A stretch of DNA of 64,000 nucleotides from Haloterrigena sp. H1 (GTDB lineage: Archaea; Halobacteriota; Halobacteria; Halobacteriales; Natrialbaceae): assembly GCF_005938085.1 (NCBI RefSeq), contig NZ_SMZK01000001.1:2480001-2544000 (forward strand). The letters are read 5' to 3'. A program made the translations under genes and the position numbers. Within the stretch, counting starts at the first letter, position 1. Every line of letters starts with the position of its first letter. Below the pieces are notes generated by a model. That model searched no databases. It was not told the DNA's origin and was given only the letters and a program-made list of their open reading frames with translations. Of this stretch, positions 27,768 through 37,087 are shown piece by piece.

Positions 27768-28027
27768 GGTGCTGGCGCTGTCATCGTGTGGCCCCCTGTG
27801 ACCGCCGCGTGTACGGATCGCCATCCCTGACAGCCCGGACGGACTGTCCCGCTGTGTCGGCTGCTCGCAGTCGTCGCTCGCGGGTTCTCGGGCCTGTTCG
27901 GTCGTCACCAGTGGCTGTTGATCGGCCAGTGGAATACGTGATGGGTCCGTTCTCGAGCGACTGTCCGTTCCTTCGGTGGCGGCGATTACCGTGGAACCGA
28001 GCAAACGACGAGTCCGATCGAATCGAT

Positions 28028-28276
28028 CTAGCTCCGTGTGTGCCTATTGACAGTGAGCATGTCATAGACGGCGAAGAGAGAACCTGGAATAACAAGGAGC
28101 CATCCAGCGTAAGAGAGGGGTGGAGATTCGAGCAAAGCCAGGTAGCACCCAACAAGGAGTGCAACACCAAAGACGAGGCGTGTGACGATTCGTGTGAGCG
28201 TCAGGTCATGATAATAGTATTCGATTAACGGATCAACGAAGATCGCTTTGAGGATATCTGAGAGGAGGGATTGCAT
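28028..28276 (-). CDS. Small membrane protein (82 aa)
   Basis: From the ATG at 28276 the product is MQSLLSDILKAIFVDPLIEYYYHD followed by two hydrophobic helices. A minus-strand TATA box (TAAATTTTTG, around 28301-28310) lies 30 nt upstream, which supports this start over the longer frame to 28399. No family is recognised. Confidence 0.6.
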   Translation of the reverse strand: MQSLLSDILKAIFVDPLIEYYYHDLTLTRIVTRLVFGVALLVGCYLALLESPPLSYAGWLLVIPGSLFAVYDMLTVNRHTRS

Positions 28277-28402
28277 ATCCCACGCTGTTCGTGTTCGAAA
28301 CAAAAATTTAGCGGTTGAGCAATAGTCACCTGCACGCTCGAGCGCGTCTCGTCGGTGTGCATAGGTGCCGACAGTCCTGCTCCGCAGACTCGTACACACG
28401 GC

Positions 28403-28564
28403 CTCGAGATCTATAACCCAGATGATCGAGATACAGCGCTTAGACTATTTGAACTAGTTAATATTATAGTTGAATTCACGATAACCAAGGAGAAGTTGAT
28501 TGAAGAAGCCTACTCTGAAATTCCTGAGAATAAGAAAGACGGTATTGAACAACGAGACGGTTAG
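28403..28564 (+). pseudogene. 3' relic of a DUF4145-like gene
   Basis: An open stretch encodes EIYNPDDRDTALRLFELVNI and ends KKDGIEQRDG before a stop. The spacing and the final RDG resemble the C-terminus of DUF4145 proteins. No start or upstream domain is present, so this is a fragment. Its base composition is much more AT-rich than the surrounding genes. Confidence 0.4.
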
Positions 28565-28752
28565 TATTGACCCTCCTAAGTGTTTCTGACAAGACCGATT
28601 ATTAGAGCACCACTCTATCCCCTTAGCGAAACAGCGATTCTATAGCGCAATGTCGATCTACTCATTTTTACCAGCCTACGCTCTGCGCTGCATAATTGCT
28701 CTTCCCCTGTAGGGGACATTATTTATACAGGATGACTAACCACATTTGGCAC

Positions 28753-29329
28753 ATGAGTGGAGCAGATGATAATTTCTCCCCCGATGAATTCGTCAAAATG
28801 TTGGATGACTCTGTTTCATATATATACGGTAAGGACATCGGACTTATCACAGGTTTTTTATACGCCCAACTCACTATCTTTTTAGCTTTCCTAATTATAA
28901 TCGGACTTATATATTCTCTTATTCAGCCTGAACCAACTATTCACCATTCTGAGCCAGGTTTTAATTATTGGAATATACCTACTAGGTTCCTCTCTGCTCA
29001 CGTTAGCCATCTGGACATTACTCAAACTCATGTGGAGATTACGTCAACTCATTCAGTGGCGCGCGGAGTATGAAACTGAAAAACACCCATATAGTGAAAT
29101 ATTAGCAACATTATCTGGTATTTATGTAGGATACAAAACAGGATTTGCTTATACAAGAGAGAAACAGCAGAAACGCAGTATTATTTCTATTATTTTTATT
29201 AAGTTGATTTTCTATGGAGTACTCGCGGGAATTATTTATAAAATTTTGGGAGTCGGTATTGGACTGTATACTGTAGGCATATCATTTTTGATTACGACTC
29301 TCTATCGCGCATATTCATATTATAAGTAA
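28753..29329 (+). pseudogene. Frameshifted AT-rich membrane protein gene
   Basis: A TATA box (around 28722-28729) lies 28 nt upstream of the ATG at 28753 (MSGADDNFSPDEF). The first frame encodes a helix (LTIFLAFLIIIGLIYSL) and then turns non-hydrophobic to the stop at 29073. Another frame is open from 28901, without a start, and continues the membrane pattern (VLIIGIYLLGSSLLTLAIW, then GFAYTREKQQKRS) to 29329. A single frameshift near 28905-28990 would join them into a protein of about 190 residues with four helices. It may be a pseudogene or, less likely, programmed frameshifting. Confidence 0.5.
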
Positions 29330-29541
29330 CAAATTTGGGGATAACATCCGTTTCATGTGCTTCAACTGGAGATCTACGTGTGGAGGTGGGGTGGGGCGCT
29401 GTAATTTTTTGGCGCTGTCACCGTGGCGACACCCCCCATGGGGGCGTTGCGGTGCGATCGCGGTGGCGACCCCGGCCTCGAGTCACCGACTCTACAACCA
29501 CAGCGGACGCGTCGCTCTTCCGGGCGTTGCGTCGTGAAAAG

Positions 29542-29612
29542 TGGGACCGCCGAGAATTGAACTCGGGTCCTACGGACCCCATCCGCAGAGGATACCACTA
29601 CCCCACGGTCCC
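29542..29612 (-). tRNA. tRNA-Pro (GGG)
   Basis: A complete 71-nt cloverleaf on the minus strand: acceptor GGGACCG / CGGTCCC, D-arm GGGG-TAGTGGTA-TCCT, anticodon stem TGCGG / CCGTA with loop ATGGGGT (anticodon GGG), T-arm CCGAG-TTCAATT-CTCGG, discriminator A. No CCA is encoded. Confidence 0.95.
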
Positions 29613-29687
29613 GTACTTGGATCGATGGGCGTCTTCCGTTTAAGCGTGTCGTTTCAATGCCGGTGTGTCACCCGGTTTCGAGCCACT

Positions 29688-29771
29688 CATACGGACTGCT
29701 GTCAGTCATTGCCGGTGCAACCGCAACCGCCCTGGGTTGCACCGGTACGTCGGTACAGCATCCCGTATCAG
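29688..29771. repeat. Palindromic intergenic repeat, family 2, copy 1
   Basis: The left end reads CATACGGACTGCTGTCAGTC and the right end reads ACAGCATCCCGTATCAG, nearly inverted. Inside is a perfect 11-bp inverted repeat CCGGTGCAACC / GGTTGCACCGG. Its last bases contain the cbf5 stop codon (29768-29770). The second copy is at 44528-44613. Confidence 0.7.
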
Positions 29772-30676
29772 ACCAGCACGCGCTCGAGGTCGACGACGAG
29801 CCCGCTGTCAGCTTCGGGGTCCCCGACGAACGTGCCGAGACACACCGCCGCACCGTTTGGCGTATAACAGGCGACCAGCGAGTCGCGCTCGAGTCCGTCG
29901 TCGGCCTCGAGAACACCCGGCGCGTAGACGGGTGCCCCCTCTGCCACCTCACGGGCGGCGTTGTCGGCGATCACGACGCTGGGAATTCCCTCGAGAATCC
30001 GTTCGGCGGGGTCGACGACCTCGTATAGCGGGTCGGGGTCGTCGTCCTCGAGCCAGAACGCCAGTGCGTCGAGGAAATCGTGCGCGTTGTGGAGCGTCCG
30101 GTCGTCGAACGGCTCCGTCATCGTCCGGCGGAGGTGGCCCATGTGCGCGCCGGTTCCGAGTGCCAGTCCCAGATCGTGACACAGTTTGCGGACGTAGGTG
30201 CCACTCTCACAGCGGATCCGCAGGAGGAGGCGTCGCTCCTCGGCCTCGATAACCTCGAGGTCGTAAATCTCGCGCACACGCAGGCGGCGAGAGACGGCAC
30301 TCTTGCGCGGGGGCTTCTGGTAGATCGGCCCCTCGAACTCGGCGACGACCGACTCGGCGTCGGCCGGAACCGGTGCGTGACACTCGAGGACGGCGACGTA
30401 CTCTTTGGCACCCTCGAGGAAGACCGGCGCGAGACGGGTCGCGTCGCCGAGCATGATCGGGAGACAACCGGTCACCTTGGGGTCGAGCGTCCCCGCGTGG
30501 GCGGCGCGGTCGATGGTGACGTCGGCACCGCGGTCGGCGAGCGTCTCGTCGACGGCGTCGCGCAGCCAGCCGCTGACCTGGTGTGAGGAGGGACCCGGCG
30601 GCTTGTCGAGGTTGACGACACCGAAGGTGAGCAACTCGGCAGGGGACCGTTCCTCGGGTGGACCACGAAGCGACAT
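29768..30676 (-). CDS. cbf5: Pseudouridine synthase Cbf5 (H/ACA RNP, TruB family)
   Basis: The 302-aa protein has the TruB catalytic motif HAGTLDPKVTG with the active Asp, GTYVRKLCHDLG, and a C-terminal PUA domain. In archaea it works with H/ACA guide RNAs, Nop10, Gar1 and L7Ae to modify rRNA, and alone on some tRNA sites. Its start overlaps the cmk stop by 1 nt (TAATG). Confidence 0.95.
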   Translation of the reverse strand: MSLRGPPEERSPAELLTFGVVNLDKPPGPSSHQVSGWLRDAVDETLADRGADVTIDRAAHAGTLDPKVTGCLPIMLGDATRLAPVFLEGAKEYVAVLECHAPVPADAESVVAEFEGPIYQKPPRKSAVSRRLRVREIYDLEVIEAEERRLLLRIRCESGTYVRKLCHDLGLALGTGAHMGHLRRTMTEPFDDRTLHNAHDFLDALAFWLEDDDPDPLYEVVDPAERILEGIPSVVIADNAAREVAEGAPVYAPGVLEADDGLERDSLVACYTPNGAAVCLGTFVGDPEADSGLVVDLERVLV

Positions 30677-31251
30677 TAGAACTCGTAGTCGGTGTCGACT
30701 GGTGTTTTCCCTTCGTCGCCGCCGGCGTCGTAGCGCTCGACCGCGGTGACGAGCATATCGAGGACCGCATCGGGCTCCCAGCGGGCCGTGTTCACCGACA
30801 GGTCGTAGATCGTCAGATCGCGGATGTCGATTCCGTAGTATTCCTCGTAGCGCTGTGCTTCGCTGGCCTCACGGGCCGTCGTTTCCTCGGTTGCGCGGGC
30901 GGGGTCTTTCCCTTCGCGTTCGGCGATGCGCTCGCCACGAACCTGTGGTGGGGCGTCGAGCCAGAAGCGGAAATCAGCCTGCTCGGCGGCCAGCCAGCCG
31001 GCGAGTCTGGACTCGAGGACCAGATCGTCTTCCTCGACGGCGATTTCGCGCAGCCGGCGGTCGAGATCGCGATCGATCTCGTCGTTTTCCTCGGCGAGTT
31101 TATTGAACTCGAGGGGGGTGTAGCCGCGTTCGTCGGCCAGTTCCCGAAAGATGTCACCGCCGCTGACGTGGTCGAGCTCGAAGGCGTCGGCGAGCAACTC
31201 GGCAGTCGTGCTCTTCCCGCTGCCCGGCGGGCCGGAGACGGTGAGTAACAT
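30676..31251 (-). CDS. cmk: (d)CMP kinase
   Basis: The 191-aa P-loop kinase begins [20 protein letters not shown] (P-loop 7-15), followed by a CMP-binding part with [18 protein letters not shown] and LESRLAGWL. It phosphorylates CMP/dCMP to the diphosphate. The ATG at 31251 places the P-loop at the expected distance; the longer frame to 31335 is not needed. It is coupled to cbf5. Confidence 0.94.
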   Translation of the reverse strand: MLLTVSGPPGSGKSTTAELLADAFELDHVSGGDIFRELADERGYTPLEFNKLAEENDEIDRDLDRRLREIAVEEDDLVLESRLAGWLAAEQADFRFWLDAPPQVRGERIAEREGKDPARATEETTAREASEAQRYEEYYGIDIRDLTIYDLSVNTARWEPDAVLDMLVTAVERYDAGGDEGKTPVDTDYEF

Positions 31252-31386
31252 AATCGATCTGCGAGCGGGCGGGTAAAATGGGTTTTGAATCCACGAGCAC
31301 GGCCGTCGATGGCGGCCGCGAACGATAATCGACAAGTGGCTTCTTCGGCGACGGGTCGTAACGATCGAAACGGGAAGCCGACGCGA

Positions 31387-32340
31387 TCAGGTGCCGGTCG
31401 GCGACATATCGATGTTCAGTGACTTGCGCAACAGCTGGGAAAAGCCCATCGAGCACAGGAAGTACCAGACGATCCAGGCTGGCATCGGGCCCACCAGCCC
31501 CGCCTGCCAGTCGGTCTTGCCGACGATCGGCAAAATAGCGGTCGCTTCCGCGCCGCTGAGGCCGACCGACTGGATCTTCCAGTACATCCAGAGGAACAGC
31601 GGGATCGTCAATAGCATGATCCAGACCATCGGTCGGAACTGCTCTTTGAACATCCCGAGGTTGTCCGCCATGGCCTCCATCTGCTCTTCGCGGATGCGCT
31701 CGAGTTCGTTCTCGAGGCGTTCGATTTCGGCCTCGCTCGCGCCGCGTTCTTCGGCCTCTTTCTTACGCTGGCGGAGGTCTTTTTGCTCCTCCTGGACGGC
31801 TTTCATCCGTTCTTGATACTTGCCCATAACCTCCGTGTTCATCAGGTTCGCCTGGAGCAGCGACGAGTACAGGCCAGTGATCAGTGCCACGGAGAGGATC
31901 ACGGCGTAGAAGGGCAACGCCGCGTCGAGTGGTCCGAGGACGATATCGATCGTCCCACCCACGACGTTCCGGATCGAATCGAACCAGTACCCGGGCATCA
32001 ACAGGAGCGCACCGACACCAGCTATCTTGTCCCACTGCGACCAGCTCGATTCCTCCTCGTCGATATCGACGTCGGCACCGGCGACGGTGCTGTCGCCGTC
32101 ACCATCGAGCGCCTGATCGTAGGCCTCACGATCGGCGATCTCGAACCCCTCGTCGCCGTCGACTAATACGCCTTTCTCGATCAGCCGCCCCCATTGGCCG
32201 CTCGTCAGCTCGTCGCTGACGTCGGCCCACTGGACCTCGCCGCCGTTCCTGTCGGCTGCCTCGCGGATCGCCTCGAGCGCATCCGCCATCGAGGAATCCT
32301 CACGGACGAGGGCGTCGATCTTCTCGGCTGTACGCGTCAT
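31387..32340 (-). CDS. DUF106 membrane insertase-like protein (EMC3/TMCO1 relative)
   Basis: The 317-aa protein carries an acidic N-terminal domain, a helix near 125-150, three more helices, and a long charged coiled coil (GKYQERMKAVQEEQKDLRQR and beyond), the layout of DUF106 proteins. These are archaeal members of the YidC/Oxa1/EMC3 insertase superfamily. In haloarchaea this gene usually lies between adk and cmk; here it is separated from adk by an invaded AT-rich region. I use the ATG at 32340. Confidence 0.9.
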   Translation of the reverse strand: MTRTAEKIDALVREDSSMADALEAIREAADRNGGEVQWADVSDELTSGQWGRLIEKGVLVDGDEGFEIADREAYDQALDGDGDSTVAGADVDIDEEESSWSQWDKIAGVGALLLMPGYWFDSIRNVVGGTIDIVLGPLDAALPFYAVILSVALITGLYSSLLQANLMNTEVMGKYQERMKAVQEEQKDLRQRKKEAEERGASEAEIERLENELERIREEQMEAMADNLGMFKEQFRPMVWIMLLTIPLFLWMYWKIQSVGLSGAEATAILPIVGKTDWQAGLVGPMPAWIVWYFLCSMGFSQLLRKSLNIDMSPTGT

Positions 32341-32501
32341 CTGCCCAAACCTAGGCGTCGTCCGGTATACAAGTGTTTTTCTTCGGTAGTCACAGTCGTC
32401 CACGAGGAGATCAGTAAGAAGGATTCTGTTGGGCGCTCGAGTACGGGTAAATATACTATTCCCATTTTTCAGTCAATATGAACTGTTTGATCGGTCGGAC
32501 C

Positions 32502-32509
32502 TTTTATTA
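32502..32509 (+). promoter_or_regulatory. TATA box stranded from its gene by an IS6 insertion
   Basis: TTTTATTA is 28 nt before the end of the left target duplication. If the IS (32534-33231) and one copy of the 8-bp duplication are removed, it lies about 34 nt before the pilin-like ATG at 33245, a normal promoter distance. Confidence 0.55.
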
Positions 32510-32533
32510 GACAGATATCCGAACTACTAGACA

Positions 32534-33231
32534 GGTAGTGTTCAGATAAGCTGATTCCATGCGAAGCTGAACGATCTGAGCCAGTCGTCGGCAGTTTCTG
32601 CGTCGGCATTGCTAAAACAGTTTGAGAAACAGAGTGTTCGTCGTTTTATCTCTCGAAAGACACGTTCGACAGCATTCCGATTTCCATGTTTCTCATATCT
32701 GAAATCGAAGCCGTGGCGCTGACACGCATCTTGCAACGAGTGCGATCCATCGACGAGAAACACGGCGTCATCGACGTTGTGTTTCTCGGATATTTCAGTC
32801 AGAAACGAATGAGCGAGAACCTTCGTTGTCGTTGGTTCAAGCTTTGTATGGAGTAATTCGTTCGTCTCGGGATCGACCGCAGCGTACAGCCAATACTGCT
32901 CGTCATTAAGTCGGATCACCGTCTCGTCAACCGCGACGTGATCCGGACTTTGGCCCTCTTCGGGCTGTAGATCGGCCTTGTGAACCCAATTGTGAACGGT
33001 GGATCGAGCGCGTTCGACACCGAATACCTCAAGAATAGAGACAGTATTCGAAAGCGAGAGTCCCGCGAGATGCAGCTGAATACTGAGCTTCATCAGCAAT
33101 CGCGGTGTCGCTTCTCGTTCGACAAAGTCTAAGTTGATCTCGTCTAAACAACCGTCGAGGCGAGCGTTTTCGGGCATAGAGCACTCGGAAAACGCTCCGC
33201 CTCACCTTTCAATCCTTATCTGAACACCGCC
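32534..33231 (-). mobile_element. Complete IS6-family insertion sequence
   Basis: The element is 698 bp long. Terminal inverted repeats of 17 bp (32534-32550 and 33215-33231) match except for two bases. It is flanked by an exact 8-bp direct repeat ACTAGACA (32526-32533 and 33232-33239), the signature target duplication of IS6 elements. It holds one intact transposase. The clean ends suggest recent insertion. Confidence 0.92.
32542..33177 (-). CDS. IS6-family transposase
   Basis: The 211-aa DDE transposase has the IS6 catalytic residues D84 (VAVDETVIRL), D143 (FLVDGSHSL) and E171 (NAVERVFREIKRR), preceded by a helix-turn-helix region. Its stop codon lies inside the terminal inverted repeat, as usual for compact elements. 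It appears intact. Confidence 0.93.
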   Translation of the reverse strand: MPENARLDGCLDEINLDFVEREATPRLLMKLSIQLHLAGLSLSNTVSILEVFGVERARSTVHNWVHKADLQPEEGQSPDHVAVDETVIRLNDEQYWLYAAVDPETNELLHTKLEPTTTKVLAHSFLTEISEKHNVDDAVFLVDGSHSLQDACQRHGFDFRYEKHGNRNAVERVFREIKRRTLCFSNCFSNADAETADDWLRSFSFAWNQLI

Positions 33232-33432
33232 ACTAGACAATAGAATGACTTTAAGACGTACTGACGGCACAGCAATGCCGTCGGAAAGAGGTGTGTCCGC
33301 GATACTCGGCCTCGTGCTGTTGATCGGGATGGTGGCAACCATCAGCGTCGGGATCCTGCTTGTTGCCGGTGAGATGATGGGCGATACAGAACAACGGGCA
33401 GAAAATGATCGTATTGAAAAATCATTTACTGT

Positions 33433-34856
33433 CGGTAGTTCCCATCGTTCCCCCGTATTGACTTGATTTTCGGCAACGTGAGCGACAGGATTCATCTCGT
33501 TCGAAAAGAGATCGACGTAGAAGGCGGTCTCACACCAGTGAGAGCGCCGTCTCTGAACCTCCGATTCGAAGCCGTCGCTCTCTGCGGGGACTACCGCTGG
33601 ACGCGGGCTCAATCAGCCCGCGTCCAGTTGGCTATAGACCTCGGGAATTCCGGCGCCGTTGGTTGGTGCCTCCCACTTCCGCAGCAGTGATTCGTCGAGG
33701 GTATGGTCGATCCACTCCCGAAACAGTTCGAAGCGGAACCAGGCCGGCAGTGCTCGCCCGCCGCGCCGCGGCGTGGCGAGCACTCCCCACCGGACGATCA
33801 GCCACAAGTTCCGCAACAGGAAGCCCACAAGCACAAACAACAACCGAACGACTGGATCGGTTGTACTCGTACGCGCACGTGCTTCTCTCATCGTTCGGAA
33901 GGCTGTCTCGATCGCTGAGCGTTTCTGGTAGAGAGCTTCGACTTCCTTCGGCGTGCGATCGGCCAGATCGCACGCCACATACGCCCGGACAAGCAGACCG
34001 TGCTTGCCACGGTTTCCCTGTTGGTAGGAGACACAGACCGCGAGCGGGAAGCGCAGTTCCCGCTCGCTTCCTTCGTACATCACGTACTCCGTCCAGTAAG
34101 AGACCGACGTGTCTAGTTTCTCAGCCATCTGTTTTCCACGACGGATGACGGGGAGAGCGACTGGTGCGACTGTATCCAGTCGCTCGATCGACGTTCCATC
34201 GTAGAATCCGCGGTCAACGAGGAGGCCAGCGACAGGGAAGGGCCGCGACGTGGTCGAGCAGCCGCTCGACCGCGTCGCTTTTGGGTTCATCACCTCGGAC
34301 AGGAGTAACCGCGACGACGAGCGGCTTAGCTCGGCAAAGGACAAACCCAACAAGGTAGCGATGGCACTGAGAGGTGCCATCGCAGGGTATCGTATGACAG
34401 AGCTCTCCGGCATCACGGTGTGGACAGCCGTGGTAGTGGATGTCGACGAAGTCGAGGCAGATGATCCTCGGGCCGGGGCCGAGGATCATCGCCGCTTGCT
34501 GAGCGAGGAGGTCGTTAACGACGGCTTCGAGTTCAGCAGCAGGAACGGTATGAAGCTGAGCGAGTGTGTAGTCGTCGGAGTACGTTCCAAGAGTGCTGTC
34601 AGTGACAGCCTTGATGGATTTCTGATCGACAGCGGCTTGGAGGAGTGTCTGCCGGATGATCCCGGAGTCGAAGCCACAGCCTTCGACTCCGGGGATCGGG
34701 ATCTCAGAGAGGAGATCAAGCGCTAACTTCTCGAGGTCAGCGGCCGTAAGGACAGTGTCTGGGTGGTACAACAACTTCATCAACACCCAGCCAGACGCTT
34801 CCTGAGAATCTAACCCTGTCAGTTGTGGCTATCTTCTGACTCGATGGGAACTACCG
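33433..34856 (-). mobile_element. ISH3-type insertion sequence with a frameshifted transposase
   Basis: The element is 1424 bp. Perfect 15-bp terminal inverted repeats CGGTAGTTCCCATCG are at 33433-33447 and (inverted) 34842-34856. A 5-bp target duplication ACTGT flanks it (33428-33432 and 34857-34861). Size, duplication length and transposase sequence agree with the ISH3 group. Confidence 0.9.
33613..34786 (-). pseudogene. ISH3-type transposase, frameshifted
   Basis: Two overlapping frames give one transposase. The N-terminal frame (34786 down to about 34214) has LDFVDIHYHG with the first Asp and ends LLDHVAALP. The C-terminal frame continues FPVAGLLVDRGFYDG (second Asp) and SAIETAFRTMREAR (Glu) to 33613. 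The break is near 34225-34240, where a small deletion fits. This could be a dead copy or a sequencing error. The DDE order and PLAVCVSYQQGNRGKHG match ISH3. Confidence 0.85.
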
Positions 34857-36393
34857 ACTGTCTTAGATCAGCAAATGAGGACTGTTTCGAGGAATGGCGA
34901 TATATCCCGATCAATGGCTTTCAATGCTGGTGAAAAAGGAGCAATCGTGAAAACAGACACTGCGTATATAAATATATCTAGTGATGGGTTTAATAAATCG
35001 ATACCAGTAGGGGCAATTGAATACGAGGGAGATGAGGGTACCAGAATAGCATATCAGGCTGGGGGTGTTTTTCGTGAAACAGGGTCGGAAACACAAGTAG
35101 TGTCAGTACCTCCCATTAATTATAACGAGCGGAATTCTACAGTTTCTTTCCCAATAATTGAGTTGTCTGAAGAAAATGACATAAGCTCAGGAGATATCTC
35201 AATTACTCGTATAAACACTACACCTCATCCAGAGATGACATATGTTGAGCAAAGTACTATTAAAATGAATATCACAAGTGAATACTGCGTCGGGTGGGAG
35301 AATTATTTCAAACGCCAGACAGAAAAATCCCAGGGGCAAGCGATTCGAGAATCGTGCAGTGAGGGAGACGATGACACTGTTCGGGTTGAGCTCGGAAGGA
35401 TGGATCTACCAAAAGGAACATTTGAAGACGGGATTGTCGCAAATGATGTGTCAGGAGACGATGATGATATGGATATAACTGAGAAAGAGGATTACTCGCC
35501 TCCAGTAGTAGATGATATAGTTGATCAAATGATTACTGATATGGACCCTGACAAGAACGAGAACGTTACTTCGATTGAAAATGTTAGCGGCAGTACAGCA
35601 ACAAGTGGTACATACTTCACTGAAAACAAGACTCTTACTAACGACCTGACATTTAATCTGAGCGATGGAAATGCAACACTCGTCGTTAAAGGCGATTTGG
35701 ATATAGACGGAAGCACATTCAGTGTCAAAAACTGGGAGCAACCCGATCAAAATCACACGCTCCAAATTTACGTCGAAGAAGGATTACACATTGATGGTGG
35801 GGGTAGTAAAATGTGTGTCGATCCATGTACATCAGGGAATATTGATCCAGAATATCTACAGGTGTACGGAAAATCAGATGCTCATTTAGCCATTGGCACG
35901 GGAGATTCCAGTTTTGAGGGCTTGATCTATGCTCCGTCGGAAGAGCCATTTTCCCCGGAGAACAGATACATTAATAAAAATGGACAGTTGGTGACACAAT
36001 CGAATGCTGATATATACGGTTCAATCATCACCTCATCTGCACATATTCAGAGTAACGCCCCAAAAGGCATGTATGATCCAAGTCTCAAGAATTTCAACCC
36101 CCAAATGAACCCACAGGGGTATGTCTTTCCACCGCATCTTTCCTATCTCCATATTACTGAACATACCATTGAAGTGAAAAATAACTGAGATGACACGGCC
36201 TATGTGGGAGAAAAGATAATTATATATGTGATGTAATACAAAGAATATATCCTCTAAACATTCAAAATCGACTGCTTCAAAACCTTTCATCAAAATAGAT
36301 GGTTTTTATCTCATCAAGAATGCTTCAAAACACTATTCTGCGTGGAGGCAATGCCACTGAGGCAAAAATAGTATAAAACTACAGTTCAGTTAT

Positions 36394-37029
36394 TCATACA
36401 GCTTCTTCGATCGTCGCCTTCACGTCCTCCCAGACCTCGTCGGGTGCCTGCTCGCCGTCGACACGCTCTAAGTCGCCCTGCTCGTCGTAGTGCTCAATGA
36501 CCGGTTCGGTGTTCTCGTGGAAGACAGAGAGCCGTTCGCGGACCGTCTCCTCGGTGTCGTCGTCGCGCTGGACGAGTCGGTCCTCGACCTCGGGGTCCTC
36601 CGGCGGGTTGTACTCGACGTGGTAGATGTCGCCAGTCTCGGGGTCCATCCGACGGCCGGTCAGTCGGTGGACGAGTTCTTCCTCACCGACCTCGAGGTAG
36701 AGTGCGAGATCGAGGTCAGTCATGTCCTCGAGCTCTTCGGCCTGTTCGAGGTTGCGCGGATAGCCGTCGAGAACGAAGCCGTCGGCCTGACTGAGCGCCT
36801 CGTCGACGATGGCGTTGACGACCTCGTCGGGGACGAGTTCACCCTGGTCCATGTATTCACCTGGCGTGTCGTACTCGGTGTCCATATCGGAGATGTCCAT
36901 CTCCTTGTTATTCCGAAGCGCGTCGCCGGTGGTGATGTGATCGACGTCGAACTCGTCGATGATCTTTGCACTCTGCGTCCCCTTTCCTGCCCCGGGTGCA
37001 CCCAGGATCAGAATTCGTGGCTGTGCCAT
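36394..37029 (-). CDS. adk: Adenylate kinase
   Basis: The 211-aa kinase has the P-loop GAPGAGKGT (10-18), the AMP-binding part HITTGDALR, the DGYPRN motif and a lid domain ([20 protein letters not shown]). It equilibrates AMP, ADP and ATP. The start at 37029 is fixed by a TATA box 27 nt upstream (37053-37058). It is normally close to the DUF106-cmk-cbf5 genes. Confidence 0.95.
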   Translation of the reverse strand: MAQPRILILGAPGAGKGTQSAKIIDEFDVDHITTGDALRNNKEMDISDMDTEYDTPGEYMDQGELVPDEVVNAIVDEALSQADGFVLDGYPRNLEQAEELEDMTDLDLALYLEVGEEELVHRLTGRRMDPETGDIYHVEYNPPEDPEVEDRLVQRDDDTEETVRERLSVFHENTEPVIEHYDEQGDLERVDGEQAPDEVWEDVKATIEEAV

Positions 37030-37052
37030 ATGGCACCGTTCATGCCCATCAC

Positions 37053-37066
37053 ATAAAGGCTTAAAG
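37053..37066. promoter_or_regulatory. Abutting divergent TATA boxes of adk and the next gene
   Basis: On the minus strand CTTTAT (37053-37058) is 27 nt from the adk ATG. On the plus strand CTTAAAG (37060-37066) is 25 nt from the ATG at 37088. The two boxes nearly touch, so the two genes share one compact promoter. Confidence 0.6.
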
Positions 37067-37087
37067 AATCGAGCACGTCCATCCGCT

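Larger units (their letters stand above)
33245..36188 (+). pseudogene. Pilin-like surface protein gene interrupted by an ISH3-type element
   Basis: The 5' part (33245-33432) encodes a type IV pilin-like N-terminus: RGVSAILGLVLLIGMVATIS and RAENDRIEKSFTV. The 3' part (34862-36188) continues in frame when the IS and one copy of ACTGT are removed, giving EKSFTVLDQQMRTVSRNGD, and encodes about 440 residues of beta-rich, acidic sequence. It resembles the haloarchaeal family often labelled DUF7289. The 3' part is AT-rich and has many Asn-X-Ser/Thr sites. An IS6 element also sits upstream of the ATG. As it stands it cannot make the full protein. Confidence 0.85.

Noticed and set aside
29335..29643. 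Open frames across the tRNA-Pro gene
   Set aside because: They run through a functional tRNA and have no domain features.
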